A DNA stretch of 64,000 nucleotides from Bretschneidera sinensis (lineage: Eukaryota > Streptophyta > Magnoliopsida > Brassicales > Akaniaceae): NCBI GenBank assembly GCA_023935145.1, contig CM043705.1, forward strand, positions 60,494,584-60,558,583, read 5' to 3'. The position numbers were made by a program, and so were the translations under genes. The notes beneath the pieces are model-generated. The model was not told the origin of the DNA, made no database searches, and was given only the letters and a program-made list of their open reading frames with translations. Each line of letters begins with the position of its first letter. The first letter of the stretch is position 1. This document shows, piece after piece, positions 10,847-22,002 of the stretch.

Positions 10847-12286
10847 CTAGTTCTGAAGTAGAGTTGCATATAGGAGTTCATTCCAGGTATCCGGAAGTCC
10901 GGGGAGACACCAATGGCTGCAGTCTGTTCCAAGGGATTCTACATGACCGTAGGACGAGGGGTGACCATCTTTCTTTAGTTGTGATAAGGTTGTCACATTA
11001 AGCAAATGAACTTTCTTTGGCATTGTACCTATTACTTTTTCTAGAATTACTTCCGCTTTATGTAAACCTCCTGGATACTTAGACTCAAGCAATGGATGTG
11101 TTTCCCCTTTGCAAGTCTTCGCATTTTGATCCCCCCAGTCTCTTGAACTGTGTTAAAAAAAAAAAAAGAAAAATATGAAGATATGTAACAAATACATATG
11201 ACACTCTATAGAAAGTTACTTACTTGTGATGATCTTGAGAAACACCCTGGAAGAAGATTTTGGTTTTGGTAGTATCCACATTAGAATTTACCCATCTAGC
11301 CCACGTATTCAGTGCTTTCTCATATGCAACCAAGCGATCCATGTCTTTGTATGTAGATTCCCCATCTTGAATAACATCCCATCTGTAAGGTTAATTTTTT
11401 TTTTTTTAGAATAGAAATATCACATAAAAGCAAGGTTTTTAATTTTGATTTCAACAAAGATTTCGAGAGTAAAAGAAATACGGAAGTACAGATGAAAATT
11501 ACACTAACAAGAAAAGTGTAGTGTTCATCACCAAAGTTTAAACGAATACCAAATTTAACCTAAGATAATTTTGACAAAGTAATTCAAAGGAAAAATAAAA
11601 TTCTCATACCGGGAAGCTAAATGTGGAGATACCTCTTTTCCTCGTTAAGGTATATTTAGCATGTGGTTCTGCTGTATGAAGCATGCATGTGAGTGACTGC
11701 CATTGATTAAGACCCATTGAATCCCCAATAAACATGATCCGTTTTCCTTTAAATCTCCTCAAGAAATCTTTCCCATTAATATATAAATTGTCTTATAAAT
11801 CATGTAATTAATTATTAAATTAGTAAATGACTTTAGAGAGGAATATTAAGGTTGGTAAATATGTACGTACTTTGGTAACATGCATGAATTGGGCTCCCAT
11901 CTGTACTTAAGATAATCTTTGTCTGGTCGACCATTTTTATGGCAATCAAATTGTTTTTCTATAAAAGGGCAACTTTCTGAGCTGTAAAAAGGGTAAGAAG
12001 ACGTAGTATCATTGTGATAATCCCAACTCCCCCCAAAATAATAACAATAATCAGTCGTTTCATATCTATATACTTCATAGCGGCGTTTTGTATTCCAAAG
12101 GGTTACTTTTATTTTGCACTTACGACAATCATAATCTGTCCTATAGCATTTATTACATGGATAGCAAGGGTCGTCAGGTTTAAATTTGATCCCGTATTTC
12201 TTCCACAATTCTTTGACTTCCTCTTTTCCCCCAAAAACTTCAAAAGCTATTGCACCAGCAAGAAATATAGGAAGCCAAGCACCCAT
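10847..12286 (-). pseudogene. TBL copy U1 (wall polysaccharide O-acetyltransferase-like), lacks exon 3
   Basis: TBL proteins are Golgi type II membrane acetyltransferases that use a GDS serine and a DxxH pair. Exon 1 (12286-11871) is open and begins [20 protein letters not shown], a hydrophobic anchor. The PMR5N domain follows ([28 protein letters not shown]). Exon 2 (about 11778-11610) holds RIMFIGDSMGLNQWQS. Exon 4 is 11382-11224, and exon 5 (11147-10847) holds [19 protein letters not shown]. Two lesions kill it. About 1.05 kb is missing near 11507, including exon 3 (the FNTWHWW exon in U2). A small deletion near 11779 also removes the intron 1 acceptor. Exon 4 ends SQDHH, where U2 and U7 have SPDHH. 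The best family match is the TBL37-43 group, by recall of motifs. Confidence 0.88.
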
Positions 12287-13482
12287 TTTTTATCGTCAGT
12301 GTTTAAATATAAGACACAAAAATAATTAAGGAGATGGACTTATTACTACTAATTCATTTTGTTCAATACAACTCAAAGCCAGTTGATTAATTAACTCTTA
12401 AATACTGCTGTAGTAGTGGAGTAATTAAGCTACTTGCTTTATAGCTTTATAAAAGATAATAATTATGCAGTTCGTAAAACGTGTAGAGAAAAAAGAAATG
12501 ATTACTCATCTTCAGTTTCCGTCCATTTACATATGCTTTTTTACGTTGCAGTTAAGGATATATTAATTGGTAACTGATTTGGTGAGCTCGAGCGTAATTT
12601 TCTGTGAGTTTGAGATCGTAATTTTTGTTCCATTTAATTTGTAGAAGTTTAACTTTAATAATTATAACCAAAAAAAAGACAAGAATTTAATGCAAAAAAT
12701 GTGCTTTTCTTCTCTTTCAATTTTTTTTATTGTATTCTTGTTTCAGTTTCCACGCTAGCTAGCAATAATGGGTTCTCTGATCCATTCATATATTTTTTTT
12801 TGGTAATTTCATTTTGATCCCATGTGTTTATTTGGTTTTTCACTTTCTCCACTATGAATGCGGTTTAAAACCAATAAATAATTTGGAACATCTCCGATAA
12901 ATGTCATACATCTCACATATCAAAAAATATCAAATTCCGTAGTTTGAAAAGAAAATCCAAAAAATGGAAGCTAATGACATTTTACCCAAGTCTTTCATAA
13001 ATTATAATATATACAAATTATGTACTCGTGCAATGCACGTGCCAAAACTATAGTACTGTTGCAGAAGTTTATATTTTAAACTAATTTTGTTAACAATGAG
13101 AGAAATTAATTTATATAAAAATTAATAGGTTATTTGAATTGGATTAGGCAAATAAACACGAGGAAACTATTATTTTACGTGACTTAAGATTAAAGTGTAC
13201 CTGAATTTTGAATGTACATAAACTTCTTTCAAGACAATGATTTTTTTAAATAAAATTTTTAGGCCACTATTTGAGTTTGAAATTAAGTGGAGTTATTTTT
13301 TTATTTTTAATGTTTTTCACATTTAATCAAATAATTACATTATGTGTAAGGTAAATGAAATGTTCAGCATCTCATCATTGCCTACGTGAATGTTGTCATG
13401 ATATATATATTAATTACATTACTGTCAATTATATGGAGTAATATTTATATCTAAAAAAATAATTACAACTTTTAGATAGAGT
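12287..13482. repeat. TBL unit U1, upstream region
   Basis: Non-coding AT-rich DNA 5' of the minus-strand TBL gene, shared almost base for base with 37048-38251. It contains a short palindrome with a G-box at 13036-13041. No other coding feature is visible. Confidence 0.65.
13036..13041. promoter_or_regulatory. G-box (CACGTG) in conserved palindrome upstream of U1
   Basis: CACGTG inside CGTGCAATGCACGTGCC, about 750 bp upstream of the U1 ATG. The same palindrome is at 17598, 37799 and 42368, about 690-750 bp upstream of the other copies. G-boxes bind bZIP and bHLH factors. Its use here is not shown, and it may simply be part of the repeat. Confidence 0.3.
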
Positions 13483-14388
13483 ACTAAATTGTTTAGATGA
13501 ATTCTTTTTCTACATAGAATTAAATATTTTTTCGAGGGGAATTAGATGAATATTTTAATAAGATAAGAGAAAATCTTTTAAAAATAGCAGAAATCACAGC
13601 GTCAAATATTCAATAGGGATGACAACGAAGCGGGTTTGAACCACTACCGCCATCTTAGCTCACATACATATGGCAGGATTCAGTGCAACCTCTAGGAGGA
13701 GTAGGCCAGAAAAGCAAGAGATCAATGTAAAATAAATTGATTGTTTAATTTGTAAAAGATTTGCAATTGTATAAGTAAATTCGAATCGTAATTCTGTGAA
13801 GAAAATAAGATATCTATTTAATGTATTTAACTGTGTACAGAGTAGTACTGTCTTATCAACATACAGTACTTTTTATTAGGAAGATCACTTGTTCATATAG
13901 AATAGTAAATTGTGTTGAAGACTGACTTAATTTTAAAAAATACAAATAAATCCCGGTCAGTGAGAGGAAAAAGAAAACCTTGCTTCTTTAGGTCTTTCTT
14001 TCTCTCCATTGTGTTAACCTAGTAATTCTTGCTGAATGGAAGAAGCAACAATCGTGATTTTGCAACACAAATTCCTATATGGTTTGCTGACAGGACATAG
14101 CTGCTTTCAAATTATTTTTTTTATTTTAATGACACATACGTCACTAAAAAGAACAAAATAATTTTGTGGAAGAAGCAATTTCTGCTGCAGAAATAGCCTC
14201 TCCCATCTATTAATTTTTTTTCTTATTTTTGGTACTCTATTTAGCCATTAAATTGTACATGTAGGCCAGAATAAGATTTTATATAATTTAGTTTGATTTT
14301 GAATAGTTATTCATTAAGGAACAAGGTAGGAATTACAAGTGTGTTTCACGTTATGCTTTCTTGTGGAAAACTTTGATTTGAAAATAAT
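13483..14388. repeat. TBL unit U2, 3' flank
   Basis: Second occurrence of the unit edge TACTAAATTGTTTAGATG, followed by non-coding DNA nearly identical to 9935-10846. The direct head-to-tail join with U1 shows that the array is tandem. Confidence 0.7.
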
Positions 14389-16906
14389 CTAGTTCTGAAG
14401 TAGAGTTGCATATAGGAGTTCATTCCAGATATCAGGAAGTCCGGGGAGACACCAATGGCTGCAGTCTGTTCCAAGGGATTCTACATGACCGTAGGACGAG
14501 GGGTGACCATCTTTCTTTAGTTGTGATAAGGTTGTCACATTAAGCAAATGAACTTTCTTTTGCATTGTACCTATTACTTTTTCTAGAATTGCTTCCGCTT
14601 TATGTAAACCTCCTGGATACTTAGACTCAAGCAATGGATGTGTTTCCCCTTTGCAAGTCTTCGCATTTTGATCCCCCCAATCTCTTGAACTGTGTTAAAA
14701 AAAAAGAAAGAAAAATATGAAGATATGTAACAAATACATATGACACTCTATAGAAATTTACTTACTTGTGATGATCTGGAGAAACACCCTGGAAGATGAT
14801 TTTGGTTTTGGTAGTATCCACATTAGAATTTACCGATCTAGCCCACGTATTCAATGCTTTCTCATATGCAACCAAGCGATCCATGTCTTTGTATGTGGAT
14901 TCCCCATCTTGAATAACATCCCATCTGTAAGGTTAATTTTTTTTTTAGAATAGAAATATCACGTAAAACCAAGGTTTTTAATTTTGATTTCAACAAAGAT
15001 TTCGAGAGTAAAAGAAATACGGAAGTACAGATGAAAATTTCGATTTCAATTTGAAATTGTAAAAGGGTAAAAAATTCCATCATCACGAATTAATTTGTTC
15101 AATTTCCAGAAATGGACAAAAAAACATTCCTCGAAATATTACCTATCTATTCATGGAAATTGAAGGAATTTTCGAGATATCACACAAATTCAGAATTTTA
15201 TTGGAAAATCCTGAGTTATTTGGTAAAACGATATGAAATGGTCAAGATGCGTGGAAATTAGAAATTTCGACGAGATTGTGATCCTCGTATGCAAGGTCAG
15301 AGTGAACAACTCAGAAATCATGTGATGAACCAATGTAATGGAAAAGATACTGGTATATATATAAGGTTCTATAAAACCAAAAGTAACTTCAACTAATATT
15401 TTTGAAGGATAGACACCTGAGATTGCGGTTCAAGGGAATCAATTGTCTTTTTTAATAGAATTCAATCTATGAACACAAACATATGAAGAGGGTATATATG
15501 ATTGATTGCACTTTTCAGTTAAAAAAAAAACTTCGATATTTAGAGACACAAATCAAGTGTTAATGAAAAACTTACGGTGTTTTGGATCCACTTTGAAGCC
15601 ACCAATGCCATGTATTGAAGATCAATGCATCGATTCCCTTCCATATTTCTCCATTGTTAATGGAATTAAGTTTTAAAATTCGCCGACCTTTCTCCCTAAC
15701 AACATCAACTAGCAGTGCATTGCGGGAGAACATTAACGAAACATTGTAGCTCTACAAAAAGAAAAATGAAATTGAAGTGCGGTATGATATTTTAGTAATC
15801 GTAACAATTTAGTAAATGAGTGGTTAGTGGTTTTATTCTCCACTACATGAATTAAGGTTATCATAGATAGATTTTGTTTTTCTTTTTATTAAAAAATGGT
15901 TTATGATATTGATTCATCATTGGATGAATGTCACAACATCCATAATATTGACGTGACTCATTCAAATGATGCATTGAAATCTAAATATTCTCCCCAATTA
16001 TTGAAGGGGACCTCTGAATTATTTTGATGACGAACTTTCTTCTTCTACGCACTGCCCCTCTCTTTTTTTGTAAAAAAAAAATTACACTAACAAGAAAAGT
16101 GTAGTGTTCATCACCAAAGTTTAAACGAATACCAAATTTAACCTAAGATAATTTTGACAAAGTAATTCAAAGGAAAAATAAAATTCTCATACCGGGAAGC
16201 TAAATGTGGAGATACCTCTTTTCCTCGTTAAGGTATATTTAGCATGTGGTTCTGCTGTATGAAGCATGCATGTGAGTGACTGCCATTGATTAAGACCCAT
16301 TGAATCCCCAATAAACATGATTCGTTTTCCTTTAAATCTCCTCAAAAAATCTTTCCCGTTAAATCTGTTTATATATATAAATTGTCTTATAAATCATGTA
16401 ATTAATTATTAAATTAGTAAATGACTTTAGAGAGGAAAATTAAGGTTGGTAAATATGTACGTACTTTAGTAACGTGCATGAATTGGGCTTCCATCTGTAC
16501 TTAAAATAATTTTTGTCTGGTCCACCATTTTTATGGCAAGCAAATTGTTTTTCTATAAAAGGGAAATTTTCTGAGCTGTAAAAAGGGTAAGAAAACATAG
16601 TATTATTGTGATAATCTCAACTCCCCTCAAAATAATTACAACAATCAGTCGTTTCATATCTATATACTTCATAGCGGTGTTTGTATTCCAAATGGTTACT
16701 TTTATTTTGCACTAACGACAGTCATAATCTGTCCAATAGCCTTTCTTACATGGATAGCAAGGGTCGTCAGGTTTAAATTTGATCCCGTATTTCTTCCACA
16801 ATTCTCTGACTTCCTGTTTTCTCCCCAAAAAATTTAAAAGCTATTGCACCAGCAACCAATATAGGAAGTCAACTTGGACTTATAATCTGCCCAACCAAGC
16901 ACCCAT
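14389..16906 (-). pseudogene. TBL copy U2, exon 1 destroyed
   Basis: All five exons can be placed: exon 1 16906-16465, exon 2 16364-16193, exon 3 15751-15576, exon 4 14924-14766, exon 5 14689-14389. Exons 2 to 5 are open with GT/AG borders. They hold GDSMGLNQWQS, VREKGRRILKLNS with FNTWHWW, DMDRLVAYEKALN, and [12 protein letters not shown]. Exon 1 starts MGAW but then meets a 26 bp insertion that brings a TAA within a few codons. It also has a one-base loss, and a TAG where U1 has Lys (DCR-stop-C against DCRKCK). The PMR5N domain therefore cannot be made from the normal start. U5 carries the same exon 1 lesions. Confidence 0.88.
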
Positions 16907-17959
16907 TTTTAATTGTCAGTGTTTAACAATTAAAATAATTAAGGAGATGGACTTATTACTACTAATTCATTCATTCTATACAACTCAAAGCCACTTGATT
17001 AATTAACTCTTAAATACTGCTGTAGTAGTGGAGTAATTAAGCTACTTGATTTATAGCTTTATAGATGATAATAATTATGTAGTCCGTAAAACATGTAGAG
17101 AGAAAAGAAATGATTACTCATCTTCATTTTTCGCCCATTTACTTTTACGTTGCACTTAAGAATATATTAATTGGTAACTGATTTGTTGAGCTCGAGCTTA
17201 ATTTTCCGTGAGTTTGAGATCATAAATTTTTTTCCATTTAATTGGTAGAAGTTTAACTTTAATTATTATAACAAAAAAAAGAACTTAATGCAAATAGCCT
17301 TGGATTTTCTTCTCTTTCCTTTTTTATTGTATTCATGTTTCGGTTTCCATTCATATTTTTTTGGGTAATTTCATTTTGATTCCATGCGATTATTTGGTTT
17401 TTCACTTTCTCCACTATGAATGTGGTTTAAAACCAATAAAGAATTAGGAACATCTCGGATAAATGTCATACATCTCACATAACAGCAAATATCAAATTCC
17501 ATAGTTTGAAAACAAAATCCAAAAAATGGAAGCTAATGACATTTTACGCAAGTCTTTCATAAATTATAATATATACAAATTATGTACTCGTGCAATGCAC
17601 GTGCCAACACTATAGTACTGTTGTTATAGTTAATATTTTAAATTAATTTTGTTACCAATGGGAGAAATTAATTTATTTAAAAATTAATATGTTATTTGAA
17701 TTGTATTAGGCAAATAAACACGAGGAAACTATTATTTTAAGTGATTTAAGATTAATGTGTACCTGAATTTTGAATGTACATAAACTTTTTTCAAGACAAT
17801 GATTTTTTTAAATAAAATTTTTGGGTCGCTATTTTAATTTGAAATTAAGTAGATTTATTTTTTTCTTTTTAATTTTTCATATTAAATCAAATAATTACAG
17901 TATGTGTAAGGTAAATGAAATGTTCAGCATCTCAACATTACCTACATGAATGTTGTCAT

Positions 17960-18014
<55 letters not shown>

Positions 18015-18087
18015 CATTACTGTCTTCTCAGAAGATATGGAGTAATATTTGTATCTAAAAAAATAATTACAACGCTTAGATAGACTA
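16907..18087. repeat. TBL unit U2, upstream region
   Basis: Non-coding 5' DNA of U2, nearly identical to 41677-42852. It contains the G-box palindrome at 17598-17603 and an AT microsatellite at 17963-18012. Confidence 0.65.
17963..18012. repeat. (AT)n microsatellite
   Basis: About 25 AT dinucleotides in a row. The corresponding tract at 42731-42778 is a few bases shorter, so it varies between the duplicated copies. Confidence 0.9.
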
Positions 18088-19034
18088 CTAAATTGTGTAG
18101 ATGAATTCTTTTTCTATATAGAATTAAATCTTTTTTCGAGAGGAATTAGATGAATATTCTAATAAGATAAAAGGAAAATCTTTTAAAAAAGCAGAACTCA
18201 CAGCATCAAATATTCAATAGGAATGACAATGGAGCGGATTTGAACCTCTACCACCATCTTAGCTAACATACATATGGCCCGATTCAGTGCAACCTCTAGG
18301 AGTAAGCCAGAAAAGCAAGAGTTAAATGTAAAATAAATTGATTGTTTAATTTGTAAAAGATTTACAATTGTATAAGTAAAATCAAATTTTAATTCTGCGA
18401 AGAGAAGAAGATGTCGATTTAATATATTTAACTACGTACATAGTAGTACTGTCTTATCAAAAGATAAATTAGATACAGTACTTTTTATTTGGAAGACCTC
18501 TTGCTCGTATAGAATACTAAATTGTGTAGAAGACTGGCTTAATTTCATAAAATAAAACTAAATCCCGTCAGTCTGATGAAAAAGAAAACCTTGCTTCTTC
18601 AAGTCCTTCTTTCTCTCCACTATGTTAACCTTTTCTTAATTCATATTTAATTGCGTACATAGTAATTCTTGCTCAATGGAAGAAGGCAACAATAGTGATT
18701 TTTCAACACAAATTCCTTTATGGTACGCTGACGGGACTTAATTAGCTGCTTTCAAATTATTATTTTATCATTTAATGACATGTACGTCACTGAAAAAACA
18801 AAAGCGCTTTCTGGAAGAAGCAATTTCTACTGCGGAAATAGCCTCTCCCATCTTTTAATTCTTTTTCTTAGGTTTTTGTACTCTATTTAGCCATTAACTT
18901 GCACATGTAGGCGGGAATAAGATTTTATATAATTTAGTTAGATTTTGATGAGTTATTCATTAAGGAACAAGGTAGGAATTACAAGTTTGTTTCATGTTAT
19001 GCTTTCTTGTGGAAAACTTTGATTGGAAAATAAT
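18088..19034. repeat. TBL unit U3, 3' flank
   Basis: A diverged copy of the TBL 3' flank, with many substitutions against U1 and U2. It is nearly identical to 42853-43800. Non-coding. Confidence 0.65.
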
Positions 19035-19120
19035 CTAGTTCTGAAGTAGAGTTGCTTATAGGAGTTCATTCCAGTTATCCGGAAGTCCAGGGAGACAACA
19101 AGGGTTTCTCCATGACTGTA
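19035..19120 (-). pseudogene. TBL copy U3, last 86 bp of exon 5 only
   Basis: The minus strand reads CCLPGLPDNWNELL, a stop, then ATLLQN and the normal TAG, matching the C-terminus of the other TBL copies. Tyr of NELLY is a stop (TAA). The exon ends abruptly at 19120, where the CACTA terminus begins, so the transposon inserted in exon 5 just after the DCSHW region. The rest of this gene is not in the window. Confidence 0.82.
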
Positions 19121-19134
19121 CACTACAAGTCAAA

Positions 19135-19450
19135 AGGTCATCACCGGCGCTTTTTGTTTTTTTTTGCATATTTCGACGCTTTAAAGTGCCGCAATATGCA
19201 TATTTTTTCGGCGCTTAGAAGCGCCACTATATGCCGGGTCTATATTGCGGCGCTTCTAAGCGCCGATATATTTCGGTCTTTTTAAGCGCCGATATATTTC
19301 GGTCCTTTTAAGCGCCGATATATTTCGGTCCTTTTAAGCGCCGAAATACACCGGTGCTTAAAAGCGCCAAAATACACCGGCGCTTAAAAGTGCCACTATA
19401 TTACGGTCATATTATGCATATTGCGGCACTTTTAAGCGCCGCTAAAAGTG
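19135..19450. repeat. CACTA subterminal repeats (GGCGCTT / AAGCGCC modules)
   Basis: A dense array of short modules built on GGCGCTT and its complement AAGCGCC, often paired as small palindromes. It includes three near-identical 26 bp units containing GATATATTTCGGTC. Subterminal repeats of this kind are binding sites for TNPA-type proteins in En/Spm elements. The block is GC-rich against its surroundings. Confidence 0.8.
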
Positions 19451-19734
19451 ATTTTAATTGTGTTTTTTTACATTATTTTGGCTTAAATATCAACACTAAT
19501 ACCCTTCAATAAATAAAATGTAACATCAAATCCATAAAATTTGAAATGTTCTTCAATATAGAAAATGTGTCATCAAATATCAATAAAAATTCTATTAATC
19601 AATACAAAAGTCATTTCATTTACACAAAAAATAATCATAGTTAACATATAAAATTCATACAAAACAAAATAATAGAATGTAGTCTGAAAAATTATTTTAC
19701 CATCACACTTGACATCAATTATGAGGTCCTCTAT
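19451..19734. other. Non-coding CACTA interior
   Basis: AT-rich DNA between the subterminal repeats and the TNPA C-terminal exon. The same sequence is at 44216-44537. No frame is supported. Confidence 0.5.
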
Positions 19735-19868
19735 TAACCAACTGTTGTAGTAAAGACTTCAGCTCATCAACTTAGGATTGCGTACTGTTCATTTGATCAT
19801 CGTGCTTCGCTGTTATTTCTTGAATCTGATGCGTCTGCTGTTCAATCTGATACGCATACTGTTCAATC

Positions 19869-20641
19869 TGACAACGAAGCGGGTTTGAACCACTACCGCC
19901 ATCTTAGCTCACATACATATGGCAGGATTCAGTGCAACCTCTAGGAGGAGTAGGCCAGAAAAGCAAGAGTTCAACGTAAAATAAATTGATTGTTTAATTT
20001 GTAAAAGATTTGCAATTGTATAAGTAAATTCGAATTGTAATTCTGTGAATAAAATAAGATATCGATTTAATGTATTTAACTGCGTACAGAGTATTACTGT
20101 CTTATCAACATACAGTACTTTTTATTAGGAAGATCACTTGTTCATATAGAATAGTAAATTGTGTTGAAGACTGGCTTAATTTCAAAAAATACAAATAAAT
20201 CCCAGTCAGTGTGAGGAAAAAGAAAACCTTGCTTCTTCAGGTCTTTCTTTCTCTCCATTGTGTTAACCTAGTAATTCTTGCTGAATGGAAGAAGCAACAA
20301 TCGTGATTTTGCAACACAAATTCCTATATGGTTTGCTGACAGGACATAGCTGCTTTCAAATTATTTATTTTTTTTCTTTTAATGACACATACGTCACTAA
20401 AAAGGACAAAATAATTTTGTGGAAGAAGCAATTTCTGCTGCAGAAATAGCCTCTCCCATCTTTTAATTCTTTTTCTTATTTTTGGTACTCTATTTAGCCA
20501 CTAACTTGTACATGTAGGCAAGAATAAGATTTTATATAATTTAGTTTGATTTTGATTAGTTATTCATTAAGGAACAAGGTAGGAATTACAAGTGTGTTTC
20601 ACGTTATGCTTTCTTGTGGAAAACTTTGATTTGAAAATAAT
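19869..20641. repeat. TBL unit U4, 3' flank (truncated)
   Basis: Resumes TBL 3' flank at GACAACGAAGCGGG, about 140 bp into the unit as seen in U1. The first part was lost at the fusion with the CACTA fragment. Non-coding. Confidence 0.65.
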
Positions 20642-22002
20642 CTAGTTCTGAAGTAGAGTTGCATATAGGAGTTCATTCCAGGTATCAGGAAGTCAGGGGA
20701 GACACCAATGGCTGCAGTCTGTTCCAAGGGATTCTACATGACCGTAGGACGAGGGGTGACCATCTTTCCTTAGTTGTGATAAGGTTGTCACATTAAGCAA
20801 ACGAACTTTCTTTGGCATTGTACCTATTACTTTTTCTAGAATTGCTTCCGCTTTATGTAACCCTCCTGGATACTTAGACTCGAGCAATGGATGTGTTTCC
20901 CCTTTGCAAGTCTTCGCATTTTGATCCCCCCAATCTCTTGAACTGTGTTAAAAAAAAAAAAAAGAAAAATATGAAGATATGTAACGAATACGTATGACAC
21001 TCTATAGAAATTTACTTACTTGTGATGATATGGAGAAACACCCTGGAAGAAGATTTTGGTTTTGGTAGTATCCACATTAGAATTTACTCATCTAGCCCAC
21101 GTATTCAATGCTTTCTCATATGCAACCAAGCGATCCATGTCTTTGTATGTAGATTCCCCATCTTGAATAACATCCCATCTGTAAGGTTAATTTTTTATTT
21201 TTTTTTAGAATAGAAATATTACATAAAAGCAAGGTTTTTAATTTTGATTTCAACAAAGATTTCGAGAGTAAAAGAAATACGGAAGTACAGATGAAAATTT
21301 CGATTTCAATTTGAAATTGTAAAAGGGTCAAAAATTCCATCATCAAGAATTAATTTGTTCAATTGCCAGAAATTGACGAAAAAAATTCCTCGAAATATTA
21401 CCTATCTATTCATGGAAATTGAAGGAATTTTCGAAATATCACACAAATTCTGAATTTTATTGGAAAATCCTGAGTTATTTGGTAAAACGATATGAAATGG
21501 TCAAGATGCGTGGAAATTTGAAATTTCAACGAGATTGTGATCCTCGTATGCAAGGTCAGAGTGAACAAATCAGAAATCATGTGATGAATCAATGTAATGG
21601 AAAAGATCCTGGTATATATATATAAGGTTCTATAAAACCAAAAGTAACTTCAACTAATATTTTTGAAGGATAGACACCTGAGATTGCGGTTCAAGGGAAT
21701 CAATTGTCTTTTTTAATAGAATTCAATCTATGAACACAAACATATGAAGAGGGTATATATGATTGATTGCACTTTTCAGTTAAAAAGCATCCTCAATATT
21801 TAGAGACACAAATCAAGTGTTAATGAAAAACTTACGGCGTTTTGGATCCACTGTGAAGCCACCAATGCCATGTATTGAAGATCAATGCATCGATTCCCTT
21901 CAATATTTCTCCATCGTTAATGGAATTAAGTTTTAAAATTCGCCGACCTTTCTCCCTAACAACATCAACTAGCAGTGCATTGCGGGAGAACATTAACGAA
22001 AC
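20642..22002 (-). pseudogene. TBL copy U4, 3' half (exons 5, 4 and most of 3)
   Basis: Exon 5 is 20942-20642, exon 4 21178-21020, and exon 3 21836-22002, continuing after the gypsy insertion at 35917-35929. Exon 5 has Gly to stop (TGA at 20693-20695) right after the DCSHWCLP motif, so the last residues are lost. Exon 4 ends SPYHH (Asp to Tyr). The gypsy LTR begins at 22003, inside exon 3 close to its acceptor. The two exon 3 pieces add up to 180 bp against 176 in U2, which fits a 4 bp target duplication (AAAC, now AAAC and GAAC). U8 has the same exon 4 change and the same insertion. Confidence 0.87.

Larger units (their letters stand above)
19121..19871 (-). mobile_element. CACTA element, 3' terminal fragment
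   Basis: Starts CACTACAAGTCAAAAGG, the canonical CACTA terminal motif, preceded by GTA as a possible 3 bp target duplication. A block of subterminal repeats (about 19135-19450) follows, then AT-rich DNA and the last codons of the TNPA C-terminal exon. At 19869-19871 it is fused, with a TGA overlap, to TBL unit U4. The intact counterpart at 43887 continues for nearly 12 kb, so this copy lost everything beyond its first 750 bp. Confidence 0.88.

Noticed and set aside
11226..11414. Plus-strand 62-codon frame recurring in every TBL unit
   Set aside because: It lies exactly opposite exon 4 of the minus-strand TBL gene and recurs only because the exon does. It is a shadow frame.
12014..12325. Plus-strand frame of about 100 codons over TBL exon 1
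   Set aside because: Antisense shadow of the PMR5N exon. It has no family features of its own.
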